DNA of 64,000 nt, taken from Galaxea fascicularis. Taxonomy: Eukaryota > Cnidaria > Anthozoa > Scleractinia > Euphylliidae. This document shows, one piece after another, positions 11,200-21,999 of the stretch. The first letter of the stretch is position 1. Every line of letters begins with the position of its first letter. Where the stretch lies: positions 33,050,372-33,114,371 of the forward strand of contig OX419337.1 of NCBI GenBank assembly GCA_948470475.1, read 5' to 3'. The notes beneath the pieces are model-generated. The model had not been told where the DNA came from. It made no database searches and saw nothing but the letters and a program-made list of their open reading frames with translations. The translations under genes and the position numbers were made by a program.

Positions 11200-11787
11200 A
11201 TGTGGGCGCCGGCAGGGGTACCTCAAAACACGCAGGATGATAACACGTCCCATACTGAATATATCCCATGTTCAGAAGACGTCAGGGACTTCATAAAGTG
11301 TTACTGCCAGGAGAAACTCCAAACCATAGAGAATAACCCCAGGCTTCAAAGATTCGGTGTTACAGTTGACAAGTGGAGAGCTAAGGATAGGATTTCTGTG
11401 ACTGGTATCGGAGAAGGCCTGGAAATGGCTTTAGCCATGGTTCAAGCGCTTGTCGATGAAATTGTAGTCGGTAGTTTTGAAATCGTACAACCAGGTATTG
11501 TCACTTACTGTGCAAAGGGAAAATTAGACAGCCTTGTGAGAATAGTCAATAATGAAGAGAAATGCTACGTACGCGTTGAAAAGAAGTTTCTTCATGGAAC
11601 CTCAACTACTAATGGATCAGCGGCAGCAAATGCAAACCCATCTCCCGCGAACAGTACTGCGAGCTCAGCTGCAGCTGCAGCTGTCAGTAACTCAAGTCCC
11701 AAGACCTCTACGGATTCTCCATTTGTCATGGTTACACCACAGGGTCACCAGGTCTCCTGGAAGGTTGGAGATATTGCCACTGAACAG
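11200..11787 (+). CDS. PARP gene 2, exon 1: KH-like region and linker
   Basis: 196 codons from ATG to donor GTTCGT at 11788, phase 0. RFGVTVDKWRAKDRISVTGI and FEIVQPGIVTYCAKGKLDSL resemble the KH-like repeats in the long exon of gene 3. The end, HQVSWKVGDIATEQ, is the first strand of macrodomain 1 and matches KVIWKPGNIEEEQ of gene 3. The true exon may start at 11179. Confidence 0.8.
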
Positions 11788-14700
11788 GTTCGTTTGTGAG
11801 CTTAAAAATAGAGCTACTGTACACTTCAGCCGAGTAAGTAGTAACGTTGTCACAGTCATCTCGGCACAACATGTTGCGTGCGATTAAACTTTTTATGCCC
11901 TGCTTAGGTTTATGGTATGAAGCCGAAAATGAAGTTTGGGTGAGCGTATTGGTGTTATGTGATTCAAGTTTCCTCTGAAAGGAGGACGAAGCAATTCTTT
12001 TCTTAGTATTCTTCACCGCCGCCCCTCACATTTGCTGCTCTAAAGTGGCTCCATTCGCGAAGGCAACAATGATTTAAGAAGACGCTATATTATTCGTTTG
12101 GAGGCCGTTTGACCAACGCTAACTACTAGAAAATTCAATAAACAGGCTCGAAGTAGGGATGGGGGTAGGGGGAGGGGAGGCTCGAGCCTCCTCCCTCCCA
12201 GAATTTCAAAAAGTTAAAAAAAAACAGTTTTCATAAAAAAATATATCGTTAAAGAGCCAAAAGCAGGTGTTTGGCAAGTTTTCAATGAACATAACATAAA
12301 GGTGTCCTTTTTGGCGAAATCGACACAAACTGTGACTCTTTGTACGCCTTATGACCCGTTTGTAAATAGGGAGTTTATGATAAACGACGGTGACGGTAGT
12401 GAAAACATCTATAAAGTGAATTCGCGTTCTTGCAAACTTCAACATGATTCTTCTAACTCGCTGAATTTGTCAACTGAAGACAAATTGTCGAATTCTAACG
12501 ACCGGTTCTAGGTTTAAAAAGTGAGAGTAAACGTCGTTGTCCTCCAGAAAATGTGAGATTTAGATATTTACGTCATAGTCTTGCAGAGATGCCAAAGAAG
12601 TGTACTAAAATTAAAAATGATAAAAGTGCAAAGTTGACGTTTTGCTTAGTGACCCATTGCTTTGACGTTCTGTTCGCCGTCTCGGTGATGCCACCTTAAA
12701 CTGCGTAATATCTATTTTTTGAAGGGGAAGGGGATAGCATCTCTTGGTCCCCCCAGTTATTTTAACCTTGCTACGGGCCTGATAAATATAGCAAATTTAT
12801 AATTTAAAACCCATTTTTACTGTAACAACACACGTCTCAAATCAACATTGAAGGGAGAAGAGGACGACAAGTGTTCCAAAACATTAAATAATATTTGCAT
12901 TTGTATCACATTTAACTTCAGGCCCATACACTTGTTAGTCCTCAAGGAGTCTGCGCAAAAGCTATCTCTGCTGCCGCTGGTCCGAACATTTCGAAAATCT
13001 ACCAAGCTCCACAAATGGGAGAAATTACTGTTACCCCTGGTTACTTGTTGGCGTGTAGTCACGTGATCCACACGTGTTGTTGTAAATGGCAAGGAGGTCA
13101 AGGAGAGGAGGTAAGTCGTTTATCTCTTGAAATCGCAGTCTAACATTGGTCTAGCGAAAAAAAGGTATTAAAGGTAATGTCCCACTTTAGTGTTTAAAAT
13201 ATGAGCGGGGAATCTTTGCCATTGTAAGAGAAACACACACACACACTCGTTTATTTAATTAAACTCAGGCTGGCCCTGTTAGACAGCTCAAAGAAGCTGA
13301 CCTGTTATCAATAGGAGCCCTGAGTATGCTAATAAGTTACTCAATTTACGGGCTTGTTTTCTGGGGTCAGTCATCGAAAACTCATCTCAATAAAATTTGT
13401 CTTCAGAAAAGAGCACTTCGTGTGATTTATTTTGCTGATAGACGTGTTCATGCAATTCCTTTATTTATCGATGCAAAGGTTGTACCCTTGTCGTTTCTTT
13501 ACTACGAGTCTGTCTCCAGCTTAATAATTTCTACTGTGCATTCATACAATACGCGATCATCCACCTGGAAATTTCTTTGTCCAAAGAACTAGGTTAGAAA
13601 TACATAAACGCTCTTTTTCGCGATTTGGCGTAAGACTTTGGAATGATATACCGAGATAGGCCCAGTTCAACCCGGGGGGGGGGGTACTTGGGTCAATTTT
13701 TGCTGGGTATGTGCTGCTGGCCTCTCAGAACCCCTACCCCATTATAGTCTATTCTGTGGCCAATTATAGACCCCATCTTAGTCACTTTTGGGAAAATGTA
13801 ATTTTCGCGATCCCAGCTTAGTCACTTTCTGTTTATGCCTTTACCTTCAGTAGGTCATCCTAAAATAAATTGACACGTTTGTTAAGTTGAATGTAGAACA
13901 CTTTACTTTTCACCTACAGTACAAACATTCTGGTATATTTGCTAACCGTTAGTATTTACAAACGTACTGTCATAAATAGTTGAAATGCAAACATTCTTCT
14001 TTAACGGGAACGTCATAATGGTTTCTTACATGGATAAAAACATTATTTAGAACCTACAGATCAGTCCCCATAAAAATATTGGCAAGACCCTTTTATCTGT
14101 ACCTGTACAACTGTCACGTTGAAAGCTATTAAGTTCCGAGCGAAAGAGAACAAACGCTTTCTAATCCAAGAGAAGATTCAAGTTGTGTTAACTTCGATGG
14201 ACGATAACAACGCAGAATAGCCGGAAAATAAATACTGTAGCATGGATGATTTGTTGGACTTTGTTGTGGACCCAGGGGTTCTGCATTATTGTGTAAGTCG
14301 TTAATGTGATTCACGAACGGAAGTCAATGCGAACCAACTGTTAAATATTAAAACAACAGCACGAACCATTGTTTAACCGCGAATCTTCCTACTTTTAAAT
14401 CCCTGCTTGCCAGAATTTTCTTATCCCAGAAATCCCGAAAATGCGCGACCCCATTCTAGTAACTCTACAAAAAATGTAACCCCATTATAGTCACTCCAGT
14501 CGTGAAAATGCGACCCCATCCAGCGGCACATCCCCGTTAGCCTCTTATAAGGGAGTACCCCCCCCCCCCCGGGCAGTTCAATCGTCAAACGTTTCATGTA
14601 CTCAAATGTACCGAACCAAATTCATTCAATTAAGTACATGTTTGAAGCAATTAAGTTCGACATATCTAATTTGGGTCAATCCAAGAATTAAGTTCGAGTG

Positions 14701-17700
14701 GTCTACACGGAACGTTCGACTGGGGAGCGACTTCGGTTCAGACGTCGAACTTTTCATGTGCCGAACCAAATGCATAAATTATGTTAACGTATTTTTCAGT
14801 ATAACAGCGCTTATGATTGGCTATATAATTAACAACTATTCATGGAGGTTGGTAGTGGTGGATATTTACCGAGCCGCGAAGCGGCGAGGTGAATGTCCAC
14901 CGCTAGCCACCGACACTTAGGTGAATAGTTGATTTAGTATATACTAAAACAGTGAGATAATCAGATACACCACAAAAAATTGATTTTAATTCATAAATTC
15001 CAGCAACGATTGCGGATCGCGGTAAGGGATTTTTTGTTGTAACAACTGCCGTCTGTTTTCTCACGGCCGACAGATAAAATTTCTGAAGGCATTTGTTTAG
15101 TTCTGGTGGTGACATTTCTTCAAATGGAGTTGCAAACTCTCTCTGTATTTGAAACCATTCTGTAAAAAAATATTTTTCAACTTTGGTTGTAAACAAAACC
15201 TTTCTGGTTACAAACATAAACCATTACCTTTAAACACGACCAAACCAAATTTAGTCGCTTTCTTTGTGTTTTCAGAGACTGCTTCGTCGTTAATTTGGAT
15301 GATTTCGTCGCTTGTCACGGATGCAAACCGGGACGCCATTTTTGCTAAATTCTCACGAGGGAGCACGAAACTCGGGAGTTGCTCGGAGGTAAATAGCAAA
15401 GGATATTCGGAGTTTGACTAGCCAATCAGAGCGCGCCTTCAACGCTATCCACTGTTTTAGTATATACTAATGACATTTCATGCGTGAAAAGAGAACTCAC
15501 ACAAGCATGACGACCGTTGACTGCATTCTCGAAGTGAAATTTTAAATTGCAACATACTAAACCTGGAGACCTCAAAACGGTCTACTTCCAACTAGCACTA
15601 ACCGCAATTTATCTGTTTTAAAATTAATGTTTTGTATTTGCATTTCAATATGATCGCGATTTCCTTGAACATAAAGCGAAAACAACACAGAAAGCTTTTC
15701 CGACCTGATCCAACCTTGTACGTGATTTAATATGTTTTTTTCAAGCCAAATGGAAGGGTGCGTCATTTCAAAATAATTTCATCGGTTCATTTTCGTGTTT
15801 TAAGCGGTGAAAATGGTCTTTCTTGACGCCACGAATTGAGTTCGTTACATGGAAAGTTCGACGTTTGAATCAAACAGTCGAACTTAATAGTTTGGGTTGA
15901 CCCAAATTGGGATTTAAGTTCGGTACATGAAAAGTTCGACGTTTGAACTAAGCCTAAGGCTACTAGTATAGCTTAGTATTCCCTCACTTCTTCTTTTTAC
16001 TCAAGGCCTTAACGTTTTCCATTTTGTATGTTTTTCCTATTTTACTGATAATTTAGCCTTATCCTTTAATTAATTTTAAGTCTGACTCGCCTAGATTAGC
16101 CTTAGCTACCTGCGGGCCGGCTAATTTTGCTTTGTTGTACTGATGTGTGAAAAATTGAAAATTGAAAATTTGATTTGATAAGTACAAGAATATTTACAGC
16201 AAGGGATTTAAAGATAATATAAGAGAAAACAATACAATTACTTTCATGTATGATGACTATAGCAATAAATGTCATAAAGTATAGACTAATAGATGCCATC
16301 AAGAAGATAGGAGGCGAATATTTTATTGTGCTTGTGAAATGATAGAAAGCTATAGAATAACTAGAATATGAGTAGTTATTTATTTTATTGATCTCTGTTG
16401 ATGTTTACAGAGATATTCATGTGACTTAAATACCATGAGTTTATTGGCCGGTGACAAACGATGAAAAACTGACTAATTTTACAGTTTGCGATTTAGAGCC
16501 CTTTCTACCATGAAAAGGTTCGTCACCAATGGATAACAGACTCGTTTATCGTGTATGCCCCATCTAAACGTTCGCATAATCGTTGTGTCATACCGGCAAA
16601 ATATGTTACTCTCCTCCCCTTTAAACTATACTGCCACGCATCGAGCAGATATCCCAAAAATTTGAAGTATGTATTTATCCCGAAATTACATCTGCCCTAC
16701 TAAAGGCTCTGTTACCAGTGATGGTAATGACCGTTTATGAAAGGGAAATAGGCGCCGGCGGCAAAACAAAAACACATCGAGCTACATCGTTTGTGGTCGC
16801 GATAAATTCACCCGCTGCTTGAATCTTATGGTAGCGTTAATGTGTCTATCGTAATTCAGTACATGTAAACTAAACTTTTTTCAAGTTGTTTCCTTGTTTG
16901 ATCATTCTAGACTTTGCGAGGCATTGTTCGAAAGTCCCTATCCAAGGTCACTGAGATTGGAGGAGACTCAGTCGCTTTTCCTGTTATTGGAACTGGAAAC
17001 TTAGCATTTCCTTCACAAGAAGCTTCCAGAATCTTATTGGACGAGGCAGTCGCGTTTTGCCAAGCAAATCCACTTTCCTCATTAAAGGACATTCGCTTTG
17101 TTTTGTTTCATGGAGATCAGGGAGTTATTGATGCCTTTCAGCAGGAAGGAAACAGCTTAAAAGAGAAATATCGCAAAGTTGTAGAAGTAGTTCAAGGTAA
17201 TTGGTTATTTCAGCTTAGCGTGTTAAAAGACAGTGAAAAGACGGGTTATACTTGCAATTATAACGCAGCATCTTACAGTAAATATATTATTGACGAAGGG
17301 GGAAAGAAATTCAAAGGTATGATTAATTTTTCTGTCTTTTGACCAAAATTCATGTGAAATCAAAATTTAATTTTGTTGTTGTTGTTAAATTGGTCTTGAA
17401 ACTCCAACAGAAAGACAGTGAATTCTTGACAGGCGAGCAAGGGCTGAACTTCAAAAGCAGCCCCGTCAAATATCAAATTTTTGTGACTTAGCCCCTATAA
17501 TTAAGCCTTCGGTGTTTAAAGTGATGAATTGGTAATTGTGAATTTATTAACCTCGCACCTTCTAGCAGGAAGTAATTCCACCGTGGAAATTGGATAAAAA
17601 TCTAACTTGATTCGTTATAATACAAAGGAAGTAATGGATAGTGTTTTATTCAAGGTGACTTGACACAACAAGCGACGGACGCCATTGTAAACATCATTGG

Positions 17701-20383
17701 TACAGATATGAACATGGCCAACGCTGGAGAACTTTGTAAAGCGGTAGCCAGAGCCAGCGGTGCTCAAGTGGAGAACGAGTGTAGAAATCTGGGCATGCAG
17801 CCAGCTGGGTCAGCGGTGATTACAAGTGGTGGCGATCTGGTAGCGCCGCACATTATCCACATGGTCGTAGGTTCCACTGACAAACAGCACCTTCAGTTGT
17901 GCGTGGAAAAATATATTCAGCAGGCAGAGACGAAAGGACTGAAAACTATCTCCCTACCGGCAGTTGGAACGGGGGCTGGCGGAGTGGCGGAAGTAGATTC
18001 GGCTCGAGCCACGTTCCAAGCTTTGAGAAACACTTTAGGAAGCTGTGTAAACTTGCGTCAAGTTAGAATCGTCTTGTACCAGGCTAATCTGATGCAAGCC
18101 TTCCTTAATGAGAAAAAGCTAATGCAACAGCAAGACAAGAAGCAGCCTGCTTCGAATACTGCGAACGAGCCGCCAAGAAAGAAAATTAAGACAGAGCAAG
18201 ATGCGCAGCCAGATTGCCGGAACAAGAATAAACTAGTAATCCATGTGGTAGGTCCAAGCAAAGAAGTTGTTGAGACAGCCATTGATACACTGAAGCAGGA
18301 AATTACTGAGGCTTTTACAAGGCAAACCGTCAACCAGCAAATAATTAGTGAACTTTCCAGAAAACAGATAAGCGACCTACGGAAATACGCCAAGGCACGA
18401 GACGTCAAATTGGAGGTTCATTCAGCCACAAGTCGTATTGTTGTCCACGGTGAACACAGTCTGGTGGCCGAAATGGTCGGCGAAATCTGGCGCCGATTGA
18501 ATGATACCTGGGAACAGAAAAGGGCGGCGGAATGCGCCAAACTATCAAGTAAGCCGATCCAACTTAGTGTGGCGGGCCTTAGTTGCGTATATGACATATT
18601 TTTCATTAGATTTTACTGAACAACTTTTCAAAGAAATTCTTATACAATTGTTGCCCGATCAGATTCGTGAACTGTCAGGATAGACATAAGAGCACGAGAT
18701 GATGTTGGTTTTTCAAACATTTCAACAACATTTCGAGACCTAAAAACTAATTTACATCATTTACGAGCACATTGTGAAGTTTGAACACCGAACTTTTAAG
18801 AAAGACTTGTGGTTATTAAGCCCACCAATGAATTGCAAGTAAAAGTGCTTCTCGGTGTCAAAAACTCCTCGGCACTCTCGATAAGGGAACCCAAGATTCA
18901 ACGTCATCAGTACAGACATTTTGATTGGCAGTTAAAACCGACGAAAGCTACAATGTATCAGTCGTTGAACATCACTGGGATTTAAAAAGTGAAGGTAAGA
19001 GAAAGACAAAAGCACTGTTCATGCCCAAATATTCACAAGATTGTTTGAAATTATAGAGTGGTGTATTGGAGATTCTGCATTACTGAAACTATCAAACAAC
19101 TCAAAAGCAAATCACCAGTACAAAGGATTGAAAAGTTATGGTCCTGGAAAACATCTGTAAACTCTGCCGTTTGAATAAAGAAAAGCCATGTAAAATCAGA
19201 AGTTGCTAAGACCTGGGTCAAAGTAAGTAAGTGAAAGAGGAAGAATCTCCTGGTGTGTATTAGTAAACAGAGACGCTGTAAAGTGAAAGAAAGCAGTGTA
19301 GGATTCGACTGATATGATGCTTACACTGCTGTCTTCATTAATTTTTACAGCTATTGCTATTCCGAAAAACTGGGAGCGCATGCCTCGCAATCAAGCCGGA
19401 AATGACGTAACTGTTCATATAGTAAAACTTCCATCCACGTCAAGTGAGTACAACGACGTGGAGACGAAATTTTATCAGACTGTGGTCAATGTGCCAATCG
19501 TAAGTATTGAACGCATACAGAATCCACATTTGTATCAGGCCTATCAACTAAGAAAGCAAAAAATGGACAAAGACAATGGAGGAAGCCACAATGAACTACA
19601 GCTCTTCCACGGAACAAGCTCCGACAACGTCGCCAAGATAAATACTCAGGGCTTTAACAGAAGCTTTTCAGGAACTGCAAATGGTGAGTAAGGACCGAGT
19701 TTGGTTTATTTACCTTTGTATTATTGAATGCTAGCTCTCCTCCAATTATGCAGGATCTTAAAGCTGACGCAAAGAACCCTTAACTGTTTCCGAAAAAGGG
19801 AGTGAAATCTTTTTAGCATCTCAAACTTCTATCTCACTAGGACTTAAAAACCTGGGTAGGAAGGCCTGGATGGGCTCCTTTATACAAATGTGGTGTCAGC
19901 TCTCAACATGCTGCTTAACGTTTTCGTCTTTGAACCGTAGACATCGTCTTAGGGTAACAGATAATATGCATGTTAAGTTTCAACTCGAAACCCGAACACC
20001 GTGGCAGCCCGATGTGTAATTTTGCAAGTCAAGTCGTAGGGTCTTTTATGTTGCCCGTGTGAAGATGCTCACTTTTACAATGTTTTCATTTCACAGGTAC
20101 TGCACTCGGTAAAGGAGTGTACTTCGCAAGAAATGCCTTGTATTCTGTTAAGTACGCCAACGTACCCGGAGCTGTTGTTGGTACTCGATGTATGTACCTC
20201 GCTAAGGTCCTGGTGGGGCAGTATTGTCAAGGGAACCAGTCCACCTTTCTGGTACCTCCTCCAAGAGATCCTTCCAAGCCGGAGGTTTTGTTTGATTCTG
20301 TAGTAGATGATGTTGTAAATCCAGGCATTTTTGTTGTTTTCTTTGACAATCAATGTTATCCCGAATATTTAATCAAGTTTTGA
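11200..20383 (+). CDS. PARP gene 2: PARP14-like protein with two macrodomains and ART, no WWE
   Basis: Exons 11200-11787, 12922-13110, 16911-17196, 17655-18548, 19351-19683 and 20097-20383 join in phase to 858 codons plus stop. Order: KH-like region (about 20-125), Ser/Ala-rich linker (about 127-175), macrodomain 1 (about 185-340), macrodomain 2 (355 to about 510), basic PPRKKIKT (about 527-534, NLS-like), KH-like region (about 543-650), ART domain (about 680-858). The ART keeps LFHGT and GKGVYFA; the third triad position is Ile (GIFVVF), H-Y-I, so mono-ADP-ribosylation is expected. Macrodomain 1 lacks the usual NAAN-type loop. Exon 4 splices in phase straight to the ART exon, so the WWE domain of gene 3 is absent. 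ATG 11200 is the first in-frame Met, but an acceptor at 11178 leaves room for 5' exons. Function in RNA or antiviral response is inferred from vertebrate PARP14. Confidence 0.85.
11788..12921 (+). other. Intron 1 of PARP gene 2
   Basis: Donor at 11788, acceptor TTAACTTCAG ending at 12921. It holds a dispersed repeat at about 12150-12785. Confidence 0.7.
12150..12785. repeat. Dispersed repeat shared with 25318-25893, copy A
   Basis: Segments match in order at both places: AAAACATCTATAAAGTG with AATTCGCGTTCTTGCAAACT, later GCCACCTTAA, and finally CCTTGCTACGGGCCTG. Its class is not recognised; no coding capacity. Confidence 0.6.
12922..13110 (+). CDS. PARP gene 2, exon 2: N-terminal half of macrodomain 1
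   Basis: 189 bp, 63 codons, phase 0 at both ends; acceptor CAG to 12921, donor GTAAGT at 13111. It reads AHTLVSPQGVCAKAISAAAG, then EITVTPGYLLACSHVIHTCC. This aligns with exon 34060-34299 of gene 3 (AGPALQDALRK, RHVIHCVCC). The usual Asn-rich ADP-ribose loop is replaced by a short SPQ segment, so catalysis by this macrodomain is doubtful. The exon is too short and in the wrong frame to show as a long open frame. Confidence 0.8.
13262..13661 (+). pseudogene. LINE reverse transcriptase C-terminal remnant
   Basis: Encodes GALSMLISYSIYGLVFWGQS, LQKRALRVIYF and HSYNTRSS, the usual C-terminal motifs of CR1/L2-type LINE reverse transcriptases. A stop and frameshift follow; in another frame come RFGVRLWNDIP residues up to 13661. 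The LINE is then broken by an inserted element and appears to resume at about 15950. Confidence 0.7.
13671..14573. mobile_element. hAT-like MITE with CCCGGGGG ends and perfect 8-bp target duplication
   Basis: Left end CCCGGGGGGGG...GTACTTGGG mirrors right end GGGAGTACCCCCCCCC...GGG. The flanks carry the identical 8-mer CAGTTCAA at 13663-13670 and 14574-14581. An 8-bp duplication is typical of hAT transposons. The interior repeats CCCCATTATAGTC-like words and has no coding capacity, so it is non-autonomous. It sits a few bases inside the left end of the GTTCGAC-type element. Confidence 0.8.
14832..14931. repeat. Hairpin within the nest
   Basis: CAACTATTCATGGAGGTTGG and GTGGATATTTACC face GGTGAATGTCCAC and GTGAATAGTTG around GAGCCGCGAAGCGGCGAG, which is itself a small hairpin. 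It lies directly left of the TAGTATATACTA element. Confidence 0.65.
14935..15469. mobile_element. MITE with TAGTATATACTAAAACAGTG ends
   Basis: The left 20 bases TAGTATATACTAAAACAGTG are mirrored at 15451-15469 as ACTGTTTTAGTATATACTA. The interior has short open frames on both strands (14903-15421) that shadow each other and show no transposase motif. It is nested inside the GTTCGAC-type element. Confidence 0.65.
15949..16175 (+). repeat. 3' end of the broken LINE
   Basis: After the GTTCGAC-type element the sequence reads like a LINE 3' terminus: a non-coding tail ending TGTACTGATGTGTGAAAAAT followed by tandem TGAAAAT words. I infer it is the 3' end of the LINE remnant at 13262-13661. Confidence 0.45.
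16678..16765 (-). repeat. Segment shared with the centre of the foldback element
   Basis: TTACATCTGCCCTACTAAAG, AATGACCGTTTATGAAAGGG and AAATAGGC read here on the plus strand. The reverse complement of each occurs in the same order at about 36211-36300, between the arms of the foldback element in gene 3. Confidence 0.6.
16911..17196 (+). CDS. PARP gene 2, exon 3: C-terminal half of macrodomain 1
   Basis: 286 bp, phase 0 in, one base over; donor GTAATT at 17197. It has the macrodomain motif AFPVIGTGNLAFPSQEASRI and KDIRFVLFHGDQ, as in gene 3 (GVPLIGTGNLYFP, EEFRFVVFNGDQ). Joined to exon 2 it completes macrodomain 1. Confidence 0.85.
17197..17654 (+). other. Intron 3 of PARP gene 2
   Basis: Donor GTAATT, acceptor TTATTCAAG ending at 17654. 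No repeat recognised. Confidence 0.75.
17655..18548 (+). CDS. PARP gene 2, exon 4: macrodomain 2 and KH-like region
   Basis: 894 bp. The base left at 17196 plus GT completes Gly, giving the macrodomain start GDLTQQATDAIVNIIGTDMN. Further motifs: PAGSAVITSGGDL, ISLPAVGTGAGGVAE, RQVRIVLYQ. Then follow the basic PPRKKIKTEQ and a KH-like region with ARDVKLEVHSATSRIVVHG. Donor GTAAGC at 18549 leaves one base. Confidence 0.85.
18549..19350 (+). other. Intron 4 of PARP gene 2, no WWE exon found
   Basis: At this position gene 3 encodes a WWE domain. I searched the three plus frames of this intron by eye for an R-W-Y and I-E-x-A-Y type pattern and found none. The flanking exons join in phase without it. 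Confidence 0.65.
19351..19683 (+). CDS. PARP gene 2, exon 5: ART domain, first part
   Basis: 333 bp, the same length as its gene 3 counterpart. Acceptor TTTTTACAG to 19350, donor GTGAGT at 19684. It encodes IPKNWERMPRNQAG, SIERIQNPHLYQAY, LQLFHGTSSDNVAKI and GFNRSFSG. Confidence 0.9.
19684..20096 (+). other. Intron 5 of PARP gene 2
   Basis: Donor GTGAGT, acceptor TTTCACAG ending at 20096. Nothing else recognised. Confidence 0.75.
20097..20383 (+). CDS. PARP gene 2, exon 6: ART domain, end
   Basis: 287 bp ending at TGA 20381-20383. It encodes GTALGKGVYFARNALYS, YLAKVLVGQY, DPSKPEVLFDSVVDD, NPGIFVVFFDNQ and YPEYLIKF. The Ile of GIFVVF occupies the catalytic-Glu position. Confidence 0.9.
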
Positions 20384-21007
20384 CGAAGTGAAAAACATCG
20401 TGCACCCATCTCAGTGAATGATGTATTTGATAGGTGATATCTTTCACTTTGGTCGATCGATTTGGTCGAGCTTGAGGTTTCTTCTGTTTTAAAGTTTATC
20501 TAATTCACTAATGTTTTACTCTACATCAAACCTGGACTGAGCCGACGACAATCTATTCCTGATGTTAATGAACGTTAATGTTTGGTATCGCGAGTGCGTG
20601 AAAAAAAAAACAGTTTTATTATGATAATTGTAGTTATTCGTGTTCTACTTTAAAAGTTTTAGATTAATTTGTTTTTACTGCTTGAGTCAGGAGGGCTGGC
20701 CGGCTCAGCTGAGAGAGACTTTCATGATTTATTTTATTTTAATTTGATCAATACTGTCATTGTCTTAGTTTTAATCGAAGTGAACTTATCTTGAATTGAA
20801 CAATTAGCATGTTAAAGTTATGAAGAATTCTCAAGAATAGCTCAGTGAATGTTTTCAGACATGGTGAACTGTTGCAGGCAATTTAAAACACAAAAATAAT
20901 CATCTAAACAGAAACACTTTTAGTTTTTTAATTAACGGTCTCTCGGGTCTCTCGGCTCTCTCTTGATTGTGGACAAAACTGTGATGCCACTTCAGACGTC
21001 TCGACGG
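20384..21007. other. Intergenic, 3' flank of PARP gene 2
   Basis: Presumably includes the 3' UTR. I see no exact AATAAA close to the stop. Nothing else recognised. Confidence 0.5.
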
Positions 21008-21010
21008 TTA

Positions 21011-21249
21011 AGGCTGGTTTACACAGTGACATAAGCATAAGCATAAGCATAACGATGTTTGCTCTGCGCTTATGCTTATGTTACGCCGGGTTTACACACT
21101 TGTTTAACGCGACATAAGCATAAGCATAAGCATAAGCATAAGAAAATGGAAAAGACTCCCTTTCTTATGCTTATGCTTATGTTACTCCCAGTTGACACTG
21201 CGTATACCTCATGCTTATGTTTATGCTTATGTCACTGTGTAAACCAGCC
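21011..21249. mobile_element. MITE with AGGCTGGTTTACACAGTGAC ends and TTA duplication
   Basis: The terminal 20-mer AGGCTGGTTTACACAGTGAC is mirrored perfectly at the right end (GTCACTGTGTAAACCAGCCT). TTA flanks both sides (21008-21010, 21250-21252), as expected of PIF/Harbinger-type elements. The interior is built of CATAAG/CTTATG hexamer runs, which make the open frame at 21059-21289 a repeat artefact. Confidence 0.8.
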
Positions 21250-21999
21250 TTTACTGTGGTTCGTATCAAACTGTGAGACGAGGATTTAATTCTTACTCCA
21301 AATACAGTGTATTGGCCTTTATCCCAACACTTCAGTCAAAAACTGCTATAACTCTCCTTCCACAGTCGTAACAGTTCTGAAATTTGGCCTTGAGGCAATC
21401 CATATAGTACGAAATATGACGAAGAAAGGTTATGCTTTAGTTTCGTATCTCTCGTGAACTGAAATTTGTCGTTTCTGCGGAGCTCCTTTGTTGCCCAGTA
21501 TCCGGACACGTGAGCGCAGTATCTGGAAACACGGGTAATCAAACGCAACTTTCCCCAGACAAGAAATTCATGCTTTGGCAAAGCAGTTTTACATTCGATT
21601 TCGACGTAGGTTAGTACAGTAATTCCCTGTTGTGACCTTCTCTTCTGGTTATGTGCGAAACAAACACATGGAAAATAATTCGTCTCGACAAATAAATGAA
21701 GAAAGTTTCCATACAGAGTTGCATAGTATGAAATTATATGCATATCCTAAGATCAGATAAAATTAGAGTTAAAGATAAGAAATTAATCTTCTACGCACAC
21801 TTAATGCAGCTTTTAAACAACGATTTTGAACGGTAAAGAAAACGAAACTGTCCGGATACTGGGCATACCGACTCAAAATTTACAGAATGTTTCTGATTTT
21901 ATAAGAATTACACTTCAAGTAGAATTAATCAATATTCTGACCACTTGACCTCTTAAAGTAATGTTATTTCAAATATCCAACAGTTCCTTTCAAAACATC
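21250..21999. other. Intergenic, nothing recognised
   Basis: The minus-strand open frame 21336-21743 has no recognisable motif and no splice context. Confidence 0.4.

Larger units (their letters stand above)
13662..15948. mobile_element. GTTCGAC-type inverted-repeat element, host of the nest
   Basis: Left end CAGTTCAATCGTCAAACGTT, TCATGTACTCAAATGTACCG (read across the inserted element) mirrors the right end CGGTACATGAAAAGTTCGAC, GTTTGAACT. Many copies of AAGTTCGAC occur near both ends. The LINE remnants on both sides suggest insertion into the LINE; AGGCC on the left and AAGCC on the right may be a decayed target duplication. No transposase is visible. Confidence 0.6.
13111..16910 (+). other. 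Intron 2 of PARP gene 2, filled by a transposon nest
   Basis: Donor GTAAGT at 13111, acceptor CATTCTAG ending at 16910. It contains a LINE remnant, a GTTCGAC-type element inserted in it, and further elements inserted in that one, described separately. From 16176 to 16910 only the segment at 16678-16765, shared with the foldback element in gene 3, is notable. A CA microsatellite lies near 13231-13245. Confidence 0.8.

Noticed and set aside
859..20383. Genes 1 and 2 as a single gene
   Set aside because: Gene 1 ends with a complete ART domain and stop at 3092, and gene 2 has its own complete ART end.
21059..21289. A 76-codon open frame with Cys/Leu and His/Lys repeats
   Set aside because: It is a reading of CATAAG/CTTATG hexamer runs inside a MITE.
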